From NCBI GenBank assembly GCA_023415825.1, contig JAEZJF010000016.1, positions 192,462-256,461 on the forward strand: DNA of 64,000 bases, read 5' to 3'. A program made the translations under genes and the position numbers. The notes under the pieces are model-generated. The model did not search any database. It was given only the letters and a program-made list of their open reading frames with translations, and was not told the DNA's origin. Shown piece by piece: positions 36,345 through 44,641 of the stretch; position 1 is the stretch's first letter, and each line of letters opens with the position of its first letter. The stretch is from Bacillota bacterium (GTDB taxonomy: Bacteria > Bacillota > Clostridia > DSM-8532).

Positions 36345-37039
36345 GGCTGGTAAACGCTTTAAAATCCGACATCACCTTTCAATACCGCCAAGGTTTCTAT
36401 TGGATTTACCTGTTTCTGACTCTGATATATATGGTGATCATGACCAAACTGCCCGATGGCAGCATTAAAGCTTATGGCGTCATGCTGGTAGTGTTTTCCG
36501 ATCCTTCTTTAATAGGCTTATTCTTTATCGGAGGGATCGTCATGCTGGAAAAAGTTCAGGGTGTTATAAAGTATTTAGGTGTTACACCATTGGCATCCTG
36601 GGAATATCTTTTATCTAAGGCTCTCTCACTCTCTTTGGTTTCCTTGGCGGCAGGACTTGCCATCACCATGGCAACCTACTCCGGGCCTGTAAACTTTGGG
36701 TTGCTTATACCGGGGATTTTTCTAACATCCACTTTTTTCACTCTTTACGGTTTTATGATATCAGCCACTACCAGAACCATCAATCAATACCTTGTTAAAG
36801 TGGTACCGTATATGCTTCTTATTATTCTGCCGTGCCTATCCTTCTTCATGAAATCTGATCCTGTGATATTTGATCTTTTTCCCTCAGTTTCAGGATTAAG
36901 ACTGATTCAAGGCGCATTTTTCGGCATGGCAGCAGGACGCGTCCTTCTGGATGTCTGCTTTCTACTTCTGGCAACGGGCTTAATGTTTTTTATCGCCCAG
37001 CGTACCTATTCTAAGATGCTGGTTTCAGAGGAGGAATGA
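36341..37039 (+). CDS. ABC-2 type exporter permease 1
   Basis: 232 residues with about six membrane helices and the ABC-2 layout (VQGVIKYLGVTPLASWEYLL amphipathic segment before helix 3). It overlaps the ATPase gene at ATGA and is followed by a second permease of similar layout, suggesting a heterodimeric membrane domain. Confidence 0.88.
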   Translation: MRLVNALKSDITFQYRQGFYWIYLFLTLIYMVIMTKLPDGSIKAYGVMLVVFSDPSLIGLFFIGGIVMLEKVQGVIKYLGVTPLASWEYLLSKALSLSLVSLAAGLAITMATYSGPVNFGLLIPGIFLTSTFFTLYGFMISATTRTINQYLVKVVPYMLLIILPCLSFFMKSDPVIFDLFPSVSGLRLIQGAFFGMAAGRVLLDVCFLLLATGLMFFIAQRTYSKMLVSEEE

Positions 37040-37041
37040 CG

Positions 37042-37752
37042 ATGAAGGTGATTATGATAAAACAACAACTTCTGGCAGATATAAAAAGACTCCTCAGAGA
37101 GCCGATTTTAGCTATAATCTTCTTCGTTCCTTTATTGGCTCTGACGGCCATTAAGCTCATGCTTCTCTTTGGCATGCCTATCCTGTATCGTGAGACAGGC
37201 TTTGACCTCACCCCCTATTATGGATATATCCTATCCATAGTACTTTTCATTTCGCCCATGATGTTAGGCGCCGTAACAGGCTTTATCATGATTGATGACA
37301 GGGATGAGCGTATTACCGACCTCATAAGTATTACCCCTTTAGGTTACTGGGGTTACCTGGGAAACCGGCTCCTGCTACCCTTTTTATCAAGTATCCTTTA
37401 CACGCTTTTGGGATATTCTATTTTAGATATTAATGAATTGGATGGTTTAAGACTGTCGCTTCTGAGTCTCATGATGGGAATTGAAAGCATCATAGTGGGG
37501 CTCATTCTTTTTCTTATTTCTGATAACAAGGTAAAGGGGTTGACCTATGCTAAAGGTTTGAGCGGTCTCATGGTAACTGCCTTGGCTGATCTTGCTCATA
37601 TACCCTGGTTAAGCGTATTGTGCGGATTTTTGCCCTTCTACTGGGTATGCCGGCTCATTGTGCAGCCATTGTCAATTTTTACAATAATCATGCTTCTTCT
37701 TGTTCATGGTTTCTGGCTGGGTGCTGCACTTTTCAAGGCTCACAAAAGCTAG
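37042..37752 (+). CDS. ABC-2 type exporter permease 2
   Basis: 236 residues, six predicted helices, with a DERITDLISITPLGYWGYLG segment matching the VQGVIKYLGVTP segment of its partner. The ATG at 37036 is only 1 nt past the GAGGAGG site; the ATG at 37042 has 7 nt spacing and is chosen. Its 3' end overlaps that of the convergent LacI gene by 20 bp. Confidence 0.88.
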   Translation: MKVIMIKQQLLADIKRLLREPILAIIFFVPLLALTAIKLMLLFGMPILYRETGFDLTPYYGYILSIVLFISPMMLGAVTGFIMIDDRDERITDLISITPLGYWGYLGNRLLLPFLSSILYTLLGYSILDINELDGLRLSLLSLMMGIESIIVGLILFLISDNKVKGLTYAKGLSGLMVTALADLAHIPWLSVLCGFLPFYWVCRLIVQPLSIFTIIMLLLVHGFWLGAALFKAHKS

Positions 37753-38755
37753 CAGAGGATTCTCTTTCAATAACAGCGGGAGTGAGCACAATGTGATGGG
37801 GGCCGTTGGCATTCTTGAGGTTATTTAGCAGCAAATTGCAGGATTGAATGCCCAGCTCAAACACATCAATATCCACAACGCTTAAGGATGGAGAAGTATA
37901 TGGCGCAAATGGGTAATTGTCGAAGGTCATGAGCTTTAGCTCCTGAGGGATGGAAATATCCATCTTTTGAAGTACCTTCAATGCCTCATAAGCGATGAAA
38001 TTGCTGCTGAGGACCAGCCCGTCGGGGCGCTCCTCAAGCGTCATGAGGCTTTTAATCAGCCCGGGAATAGAGGTAAATTCATCGCCGGTATCCATGATAA
38101 TCTTACTGTCAAAAGGAATGCCGGCAGCATCAAGTGCTTTTTTATAGCCGTCAAAGCGCTTTTTGGTAATACTTGAGGTAATGTTCTGGCCCATGAAAGC
38201 AATTCGACGGGTGCCCTTTTCAATAAGGTGTGATGCGGCAAGTATGCCGGCTTGAGTATTATCTATATCCACCCAGGGATAGGAGGTCTTTAGGGAGGGC
38301 TGCCCGACAAAAACGCAGGGAAAGCTGTTTTGTTCAATAATGTCCAAAAGGCTTTGAGTGAATCCGGTAAGATGAATCAATAATCCATCGATGCGCTTCT
38401 GTACCATAAGCCGTTCCAGCTCGGTAGGATCTTTGAGCACCGTGCTCATATTGATGAGGGAAAGGGAGTAGCCATATTTTTGAGCTACTTCTTCTATACC
38501 ACCCAAAATTTCATAGATATAGGGGTTAATGAAAGCGTCCTCCCGCTGGAGGCTCATCATAAGGCCAATCGTATAAGAGCTCTGCTGCGCAAAGCTCCGG
38601 GCTATAATATTAGGATAGTAAGAGAGCTCCTCCATGATTTTCTTAACCCGCTCTTTGGTTTCAGCAGAAATAGTCGGTGCGTCATGAATTACTTTGGAAA
38701 CTGTAGAAATCGATACTCTTGCAGCCTTGGCCACATCCCGTATGGTAACTGCCAT
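37733..38755 (-). CDS. LacI-family repressor of the adjacent GH13 gene
   Basis: 340 residues. The helix-turn-helix IRDVAKAARVSISTVSKVIHD lies at the N-terminus, and the sensor domain has typical segments (GLLIHLTGFTQSL, GTRRIAFMGQN, LMTFDNYPFAPY). The ATG at 38755 follows AGGTGA; a GTG nine bases upstream lies inside that site. Divergent from a GH13 glycosidase whose promoter carries a LacI-type palindrome, so it probably represses that gene until a malto-oligosaccharide or similar ligand appears. Confidence 0.9.
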   Translation of the reverse strand: MAVTIRDVAKAARVSISTVSKVIHDAPTISAETKERVKKIMEELSYYPNIIARSFAQQSSYTIGLMMSLQREDAFINPYIYEILGGIEEVAQKYGYSLSLINMSTVLKDPTELERLMVQKRIDGLLIHLTGFTQSLLDIIEQNSFPCVFVGQPSLKTSYPWVDIDNTQAGILAASHLIEKGTRRIAFMGQNITSSITKKRFDGYKKALDAAGIPFDSKIIMDTGDEFTSIPGLIKSLMTLEERPDGLVLSSNFIAYEALKVLQKMDISIPQELKLMTFDNYPFAPYTSPSLSVVDIDVFELGIQSCNLLLNNLKNANGPHHIVLTPAVIERESSASFCEP

Positions 38756-38894
38756 TTTGGTCACCTCATCTTAGCCAGTCATAATCTCTCTTTTCAAAAA
38801 AGCAAGCCCTGCTCATTATACCATGAATAACCCCAGGCTTATATGACTTTCCAGCTTGCTGCAAGCTCGCGTTTACCATGCAAGTAACCAGTAC

Positions 38895-38923
38895 TTTACA
38901 AATCCACGAAACCGGCATATAAT
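38895..38923 (+). promoter_or_regulatory. Promoter of the GH13 gene
   Basis: TTTACA (38895-38900), 17-bp spacer, TATAAT (38918-38923). The start point near 38930 falls within the operator at 38929-38942. Confidence 0.8.
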
Positions 38924-38928
38924 AAAAG

Positions 38929-38942
38929 GGAAAACGGTTTCC
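38929..38942. promoter_or_regulatory. LacI-type operator at the GH13 start point
   Basis: GGAAAACGGTTTCC, a 14-bp imperfect palindrome centred on CG, the arrangement recognised by LacI/GalR proteins. It overlaps the predicted transcription start. CcpA binding is an alternative. Confidence 0.65.
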
Positions 38943-38959
38943 TAAATGGAGGGATTTTT

Positions 38960-40702
38960 ATGAATAGGCATGCAATTTTGCATTTTCCGGACTCATCCTA
39001 TGCCCATGCCTTAACTGAGAATCGTGTGGTTATAAGGCTTCGGGCAGCAAAAGGCGATCTTAAGCGCTGTATTCTCCTTTATGGCAACAGGGTATATCCT
39101 GCACCCAGAATCAAGATCAATCCTATGGACATGGTCCTTGTGGCCTCTGATCAATTATTTGATTATTTTGAAGCTGACTTTGAGACAGACCTGGATCGCA
39201 TCTGCTACTACTTTTGGTTGGATGATGGGACAGAGACTATGTACTATTATTCCTCAGAATTTACACAGCGGCCTACCCTTAATCGTACCGAGTACTTCCA
39301 GTTTCCGTACATACGTCGGGAGGATATTGCGCAGGTACCCCAGTGGGCTAAGAATGTCATCATGTACCAGATCTTTCCTGACAGCTTTGCTACCTCAAAA
39401 GGCCGCATCAGTGGAAAACCGATGGAAGTGACAACCGAAGAAGGCCATCAATCCACCGGTAAGCTGGGGGGCACCATAAAAGGTATTTCAGAGAACGTGG
39501 ATTATTTAAAAGAGCTGGGTGTTAACTGCATTTATATCAATCCCGTTTTCACGGCGGGGGCCTACCACAAATATGATACCATTGATTACTACTCCATCGA
39601 CCCTTGCTTTGGCACTAGCGAAGATTTCAAAGCCATGGTTGAAATCCTGCACCAAAATGGCATTCGTATTATTCTTGACGGTGTTTTCAATCACTGCGGG
39701 TGGAAGTTTTTTGCCTTCCAGGATGTACTTAAAAAAGGCGAGGCTTCAGCCTACAAGGATTGGTTCTATAGTCTTACGTTTCCCATCAGTGTAGATCCCG
39801 TTAATTATGCGGCCTTTGCCTATGTGAAGCAAATGCCCAAGCTGAATACAGGGAATCCGGAAGTTGTCGAATACTTCTGTGAGGTTGGACGTTATTGGAT
39901 CAGAGAAATGGGAATAGACGGATGGCGTTTGGATGTAGCCAACGAAGTTGATCATGATTTTTGGAGAGCCTTCCGAAAAGCTGTCCAACAGGAAAAATCG
40001 GATGCCTTCCTGATAGCCGAGATTTGGGAGGATGCCCAGCAGTGGCTGCTTGGAGATCAATTTGATTCCGCCATGAACTATCGCTTTACCAATACGGTCA
40101 TCGACTTTATCGGAAAGGACGCCATAAGCGCAGATGAATTCGACGCCTGTCTCAATGCGATGCTGATGCGCTATAAGAAGCAGATAACCCCGGTTCAGAT
40201 GAATATGCTGGATTCTCATGATGTGCCCCGCTTCCTTTCTCTTTGCGGGAATGACATGAGAAGGCTTAAGCTGGCCGCTCTCTTTGAATTGACCTATGTG
40301 GGTATTCCATCCATCTTTGCAGGGGATGAAAAGGGTATCAGCGGCATTCAGGAGGCTGAATATCGGGCTCCCATGATCTGGTCGGATACCGATGAATCGG
40401 AAGAGCTTACATGCTACTATAAAAAGCTCATTGCCATCCGAAAAAATCACATGAATCTCTTTACAGGGGATTGTAAGACGGTTCTGAAGGACTCGGGACG
40501 AGGCCTGTACGCTTTTAAACGAAGTGATGGAGCGGAGGAGGCCATGGTCGTGCTCAACAACAGTGAGCGTGAAAATCAGGTCATCTTACCCCTGTGCAAC
40601 AATAAAGCCCTGGTCAACCTCATGACTCATGAGACCCTTACCGCTTTTGAAAACAAGGTCATGCTGACCTTGCCCCCTTTAAGCGGCGCAATTCTGATTT
40701 AA
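38960..40702 (+). CDS. GH13 cyclomaltodextrinase/neopullulanase-type glycosidase
   Basis: 580-residue alpha-amylase family enzyme without a signal peptide, so intracellular. An N-terminal CBM34-like domain (1-120) precedes the catalytic barrel. Conserved regions: DGVFNH, GWRLDVANE (nucleophile D325), IAEIWE (acid/base E354) and MLDSHD (D421). A C-terminal beta domain follows. The class hydrolyses cyclodextrins, maltodextrins or pullulan fragments. GGAGGG precedes the ATG. Single-gene unit under the divergent LacI regulator. Confidence 0.92.
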   Translation: MNRHAILHFPDSSYAHALTENRVVIRLRAAKGDLKRCILLYGNRVYPAPRIKINPMDMVLVASDQLFDYFEADFETDLDRICYYFWLDDGTETMYYYSSEFTQRPTLNRTEYFQFPYIRREDIAQVPQWAKNVIMYQIFPDSFATSKGRISGKPMEVTTEEGHQSTGKLGGTIKGISENVDYLKELGVNCIYINPVFTAGAYHKYDTIDYYSIDPCFGTSEDFKAMVEILHQNGIRIILDGVFNHCGWKFFAFQDVLKKGEASAYKDWFYSLTFPISVDPVNYAAFAYVKQMPKLNTGNPEVVEYFCEVGRYWIREMGIDGWRLDVANEVDHDFWRAFRKAVQQEKSDAFLIAEIWEDAQQWLLGDQFDSAMNYRFTNTVIDFIGKDAISADEFDACLNAMLMRYKKQITPVQMNMLDSHDVPRFLSLCGNDMRRLKLAALFELTYVGIPSIFAGDEKGISGIQEAEYRAPMIWSDTDESEELTCYYKKLIAIRKNHMNLFTGDCKTVLKDSGRGLYAFKRSDGAEEAMVVLNNSERENQVILPLCNNKALVNLMTHETLTAFENKVMLTLPPLSGAILI

Positions 40703-40779
40703 GGGGACAGCAGTTCTTTTGAAGTCATAGGCAAAAGTTTGTTCTTTTTTGATTTTAAAGGGTAAAATGATAATAAGTG

Positions 40780-40815
40780 AATTGGTCAATATTAAAGTTA
40801 TCAGATTTACCAATT
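40780..40815 (+). promoter_or_regulatory. Inverted repeat upstream of the thioredoxin-reductase-like gene
   Basis: AATTGGT (40780-40786) and ACCAATT (40809-40815) face each other across 22 bp. A possible operator or weak hairpin in the 136-nt gap after the GH13 gene. Confidence 0.3.
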
Positions 40816-40838
40816 AATAAATTAAAGGAGATCAACTA

Positions 40839-41726
40839 ATGCTATATGATGCAGTTATGCTCGGAAGAGGCCCGGCTGGCGTATCCTGTGCGGTTTATAC
40901 CATCAGGGCCGGCCTGAAGACTTTAATTATCGGAAGATTTGACAGTACGCTTTTAAAGGCTGATAAAATAGAAAACTATTATGGTTTTGAGCAGCCCATA
41001 AGCGGAAGAGCTCTTTTGGAGGCTGGAGAAAAACAGGCCTTAAGGCTGGGTGTCGAAATAGTGGAAGACGAAGTGGTAGGGATTGAAAAAGAGACTCATT
41101 TCAAAATTACCTGCACAAACGGAACCTATGAAGCTCGCACGGTACTTTTGGCCACAGGCAGCCCCGTAATAAAGGCACCTGTTAAGAAGCTGGAGCAGTT
41201 CGAAGGAAAAGGCGTAAGCTATTGCACCACCTGTGACGGATTTTTTTACCGGAACAAAAAGGTAGGGGTGCTGGGCTATACCGATTATGCCGTTCACGAA
41301 GCATCCGAGCTGCTTCCCTTCACCCAGGACATAACACTGTTTACAAATGCTATGCCGCTCAATATTTCTGATAGCCAGAAGGACAAGCTTGCTCAATTTA
41401 AGCTCAATACTGAAAAAGTAAAAGAGCTTACGGGCCAAGAGATATTAGAGGGTGTCATACTGGAAAATGGCAGCCAGGAAAGCCTTCAAGGGCTTTTCAT
41501 AGCCTTTGGAAGTGCATCCTCCACAAGCTTTGCCTTGAAGCTGGGGATTGCTACCAACGGAAAGTCCATTACTGTGAATGAAAAAATGGAGACAAATATT
41601 CCAGGCCTTTTTGCCGCGGGAGATTGTACCGGCTTGTTTAAACAGGTGTCGGTAGCCGTGGGGCAGGGGGCCATCGCCTCTCGTCAGATGATTGAAGTGG
41701 TGCGGAAAATGAGAAAAGACGGATAA
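40839..41726 (+). CDS. Thioredoxin-reductase-like flavoprotein lacking NADPH motifs
   Basis: 295 residues. The FAD motif GRGPAG (9-14), the redox pair C129-T-T-C132 followed by DGFF, and the second FAD segment FAAGDC are present. The NADPH half is not: the expected GGGDSA reads GYTDYA (146-151) and no HRRxxxR follows ITLF. This pattern matches ferredoxin-dependent flavin thioredoxin reductases known from clostridia, so electrons may come from ferredoxin. AAAGGAG precedes the ATG. No thioredoxin gene is adjacent. Confidence 0.85.
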   Translation: MLYDAVMLGRGPAGVSCAVYTIRAGLKTLIIGRFDSTLLKADKIENYYGFEQPISGRALLEAGEKQALRLGVEIVEDEVVGIEKETHFKITCTNGTYEARTVLLATGSPVIKAPVKKLEQFEGKGVSYCTTCDGFFYRNKKVGVLGYTDYAVHEASELLPFTQDITLFTNAMPLNISDSQKDKLAQFKLNTEKVKELTGQEILEGVILENGSQESLQGLFIAFGSASSTSFALKLGIATNGKSITVNEKMETNIPGLFAAGDCTGLFKQVSVAVGQGAIASRQMIEVVRKMRKDG

Positions 41727-41745
41727 CCATCCGTCTTTTCCTTTT
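41713..41745 (+). terminator. Rho-independent terminator overlapping the 3' end of the flavoprotein gene
   Basis: Perfect 12-bp stem GAAAAGACGGAT / ATCCGTCTTTTC (41713-41724 and 41729-41740), 4-nt loop, T-rich tail. The left arm includes the last sense codons. Confidence 0.9.
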
Positions 41746-42231
41746 AAAGGAGGAATCTATATAAAATTTTAAAAATGTGCCGCTCCAAAAGGAGCGAAAA
41801 AAGGGGTAAAAGGGGCAAATTTTAGTGTGTTATTTACTGCATATAGTACTATGATTGTATTTCAATTGTTATTGTCTAACGTGCTTCATTTCTTACTATG
41901 TGTTTATTATAGCCAAATAGGCTTTTCGTTATAAGTATAAAATCCAACAAAAATATAGGGCCAAGTGTTTTTTCATTTCGTGCAACATGTTATGGTCAAA
42001 CTGCACCAAAAAAGGAGCAATTAAAATGAAAATTTTGATCATCCCTAAAGCCTATATATCCGTGTAGTTTTTGTAGACCAGACGATTCTTCTCGCAAAAG
42101 TTTTATCAGGCCAAAGATAATCTTCTTTTTACCCCTTGGGCACTACTTTGTAAAGTGGTGTTTGAAAACAAGAATAAAAGAACAGGTCCACACATAGACA
42201 TAAAAATGGATTCAGACAAGAGGTGTGCATT
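41746..42231. other. Noncoding region upstream of the GerM-type gene
   Basis: About 490 nt without a credible gene. It holds a small hairpin CGCTCC-AAAA-GGAGCG (41781-41796) and a 13-codon frame (42026-42067, start of MKILIIPKAYISV) with AAGGAG upstream. That peptide resembles the first residues of a glycosyltransferase and may be a decayed gene start or chance. Confidence 0.4.
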
Positions 42232-42921
42232 ATGAAAAAAATGAGAGTAATAGCTGTGATGATGATTCTGGCGCTTTTAATGTGTTCCTGCGCAAATAAA
42301 AATAATGATGCGTCCGTTAGCGAGGATCTCACGCCCATAAGCAGCCTAAACATCGATGAGGAAGAAGCGGCTGTGCTCAATGAAAAGGTGCCCGTAATTT
42401 TGTATTTCAGTGACGAGCAGGATACCAAGCTGGTCAAAGAGATACGCTACGTGGACATCAAGGAAGCAAAGAAAGGAGCTTCAACTCTGGCATCCGCCAT
42501 GGTCAAGGAGCTTATTGCAGGTCCCAAAGCAAAAGGACTCAAGGCTGTTATAGCCCAGGGCACGACTTTAAGAGCTCCGGTTACCATTGAGGGAAGAGTG
42601 GCAACGGTGGACTTCACCAAGGAGTTTGTAGAAAACCATCCTGGTGGAAAAACAATTGCAGAACTGACCGTTTACTCTATTGTCAATACCTTGACTGAAT
42701 TGAAGGATGTTGAGCGTGTTAAAATTATCATCAATGGTAAGGCTACAAAGAACTTTAAAGATAATGTAACCTTGAACAACGACTTCCCACGCAATGATGC
42801 GGTTGTCAACAAAGAAGTCGGGCTGGCTCTTCCCGAAGACGGGGGCCTGGCTCCTGTAGGCGTGGAGAGTGAGGAAACTGCAGAAATTTCAAACGAAGAA
42901 GATGTGGACCCGCTTGAATAA
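42232..42921 (+). CDS. gerM: GerMN-domain lipoprotein (spore germination GerM-like)
   Basis: 229 residues. Lipoprotein signal with lipobox MCSC (after VMMILALL), then a GerMN domain (VILYFSDEQDTKLV, LASAMVKELIAGPKAKGL, VATVDFTKEFVE, YSIVNTLTEL), and an acidic tail. GerM-type proteins act at the spore envelope in sporulation or germination. The ATG at 42232 has AGAGG 8 nt upstream; a GTG nine bases earlier lies inside it. Supports a spore-forming host. Confidence 0.86.
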   Translation: MKKMRVIAVMMILALLMCSCANKNNDASVSEDLTPISSLNIDEEEAAVLNEKVPVILYFSDEQDTKLVKEIRYVDIKEAKKGASTLASAMVKELIAGPKAKGLKAVIAQGTTLRAPVTIEGRVATVDFTKEFVENHPGGKTIAELTVYSIVNTLTELKDVERVKIIINGKATKNFKDNVTLNNDFPRNDAVVNKEVGLALPEDGGLAPVGVESEETAEISNEEDVDPLE

Positions 42922-42943
42922 TTAAGGGTCAATCATGTATAAT
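42914..42943 (+). promoter_or_regulatory. Probable promoter of ddl
   Basis: TTGAAT (42914-42919), 18-bp spacer, TATAAT (42938-42943). The -35 lies in the last codons of the GerM-like gene. Confidence 0.6.
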
Positions 42944-42984
42944 CAGTTGAAAGAGTACGTTTGTTATTCAAAACAAATATTTGG

Positions 42985-43007
42985 AGGGGAGCGATTTTGC
43001 TCCCCTT
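42985..43007 (+). promoter_or_regulatory. Hairpin in the ddl leader
   Basis: GGGGAGC (42986-42992) and GCTCCCC (42999-43005), loop GATTTT, about 11 nt before the GGGAGG ribosome site. No T-run follows, so a leader structure rather than a terminator. Confidence 0.4.
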
Positions 43008-43029
43008 GAGCCCATTTCGGGAGGCAAAG

Positions 43030-44166
43030 ATGAGAGAAAAGATTAAGGTAGCGATTCTTTTTGGTGGGCAATCTTCGGAACATGAAGTTTCCAGGACCTC
43101 AGCCCAGTGCGTTCTTGAGAATATTGACAAGGATCGTTTTGACATACAGACCATCGGCATTACTAAAAGCGGTGAATGGTTGAGGTTCGATGGGGATGTA
43201 GCCCTTATCGGATCCGGGGAATGGGAACCTCACGCCAGAAAGCAGCTTCTGGAGGCCGCGCCGTCCAATATTGATTTATCCGGTAAAGAGGAGTTGTCGG
43301 CTCCCAGTTGTATGGATCTTATCAGCTTTAAGAACAATGAGGGCAAAAAGGTCAATGTAGATGTGGTCTTTCCAGTTCTTCACGGTCCCAATGGCGAAGA
43401 CGGGTCTGTGCAGGGCTTGCTTCAATTGGCCGATATTCCTTATGTGGGCTGCAATATTCTGGCTTCGGCTGCCGGAATGGATAAGGAGTTTTCGAAACTG
43501 GTTTTTCAAAATGCCGGCATACCACAGGCTGACTATATCAAGGTCATGAGAAATGAAATTGAGGGAGCCATACCCTTTCTGATCAATCGGGTCACAGAAA
43601 AGCTTGGATGGCCATGCTTTATAAAGCCGGCAAATGCCGGGTCCTCGGTGGGTGTGAGTAAGGTCAGAAAACCTGATGAATTGGAAGCTGCCCTTCTTTT
43701 CGCAGCTCAATATGACACAAAAATTCTTATCGAGGAATTTATTGACGGACAGGAAGTGGAGTGTGCTGTTTTAGGCAATGAAAATCCCATCGCATCAACT
43801 GTAGGGGAAATCGTTCCGTGCAATGAATTCTATGACTATAACGCCAAATACATTGACGGAAAATCGGATACAATAATACCTGCCAACCTTCAGCCGCAAA
43901 TTATGGAACAGGTGCGGGACTACGCTGTCAGAGCCTTTAAAGCTCTGGGCTGCTCAGGTCTTTCTCGTGTTGATTTTTTTGTTGATCGGAAAACTGAGCG
44001 TGTTATTCTTAATGAAATTAATACCATGCCGGGATTTACAAGCATCAGTATGTATTCCAAGCTCTGGGAGGCCAGTGGCATTCCCTATTCAGAGCTTATT
44101 GCAAGATTGATCGATTTAGCCTTTGAAAAATACGAGCAAACCTTACGCTCTTATGAAAGGAAATAG
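43030..44166 (+). CDS. ddl: D-alanine--D-alanine ligase
   Basis: 378-residue ATP-grasp ligase that makes D-Ala-D-Ala for peptidoglycan. Motifs: LFGGQSSEHEVS, VLHGPNGEDG, KPANAGSSVGVSKV, EEFIDGQEVE and NEINTMPGFT. The omega-loop FYDYNAKY contains the Tyr typical of D-Ala-D-Ala rather than D-Ala-D-Lac enzymes. The ATG at 43030 has GGGAGG 6-7 nt upstream and begins at the conserved MREKIKVAILFGG. Followed by a DUF1934 gene 2 nt away. Confidence 0.95.
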   Translation: MREKIKVAILFGGQSSEHEVSRTSAQCVLENIDKDRFDIQTIGITKSGEWLRFDGDVALIGSGEWEPHARKQLLEAAPSNIDLSGKEELSAPSCMDLISFKNNEGKKVNVDVVFPVLHGPNGEDGSVQGLLQLADIPYVGCNILASAAGMDKEFSKLVFQNAGIPQADYIKVMRNEIEGAIPFLINRVTEKLGWPCFIKPANAGSSVGVSKVRKPDELEAALLFAAQYDTKILIEEFIDGQEVECAVLGNENPIASTVGEIVPCNEFYDYNAKYIDGKSDTIIPANLQPQIMEQVRDYAVRAFKALGCSGLSRVDFFVDRKTERVILNEINTMPGFTSISMYSKLWEASGIPYSELIARLIDLAFEKYEQTLRSYERK

Positions 44167-44168
44167 AA

Positions 44169-44597
44169 GTGGAGAAACAGGTTTTAATTACAGTTAACAG
44201 CGTCATCGACGGTAATTCCGGTGAGAGCGATAAAATGAGCTTTATTACGGAAGGAAAGCTAACCAAAGAAAATGACGAGTATACTGTGAGCTATGAGGAA
44301 AGTCAAATAACAGGTCTTGATGGAACGACCACCACATTAAAGGTCAAAAAGGACTCCGTAACCTTGATCCGCCATGGCAATGTGGATGCCATGATGCTTT
44401 TTGAAGTTGGCAAGACCCATCTTACCGATTATGATACACAATACGGAAGCATTATGATGGGTATAACCGCTAAAAAGCTGGCCGTGGATCTGGGTGATGC
44501 CGGCGGGGAAATAAAGGTTGATTATATACTGGAGTACAACCGTGTTTACGGTGGGAAAAACAGCCTTAATGTAACAGTCAGTGAGCTTAACAACTAA
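44169..44597 (+). CDS. DUF1934 (YwiB-like) beta-barrel protein
   Basis: 142 residues, GTG start 2 nt after ddl. A small calycin-like beta-barrel protein family often found next to argS in Firmicutes. Recognisable segments: FITEGKLTKENDEYTVSYEE, GLDGTTTTLKV, TLIRHGNVDAMMLFE, YILEYN. Function unknown. Confidence 0.85.
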   Translation: MEKQVLITVNSVIDGNSGESDKMSFITEGKLTKENDEYTVSYEESQITGLDGTTTTLKVKKDSVTLIRHGNVDAMMLFEVGKTHLTDYDTQYGSIMMGITAKKLAVDLGDAGGEIKVDYILEYNRVYGGKNSLNVTVSELNN

Positions 44598-44641
44598 GAA
44601 AATCCGAGATAACAGATGAAACAAGGGATGGATGAACAGGC

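Noticed and set aside
41781..41796. Hairpin CGCTCC-AAAA-GGAGCG as a terminator
   Set aside because: No T-run follows on either strand, and a better terminator lies at 41713-41745.
42026..42067. 13-codon ORF with a ribosome-like site as a real leader peptide
   Set aside because: No repeated codons, no terminator pairing and no conserved feature; treated as chance or a relic.
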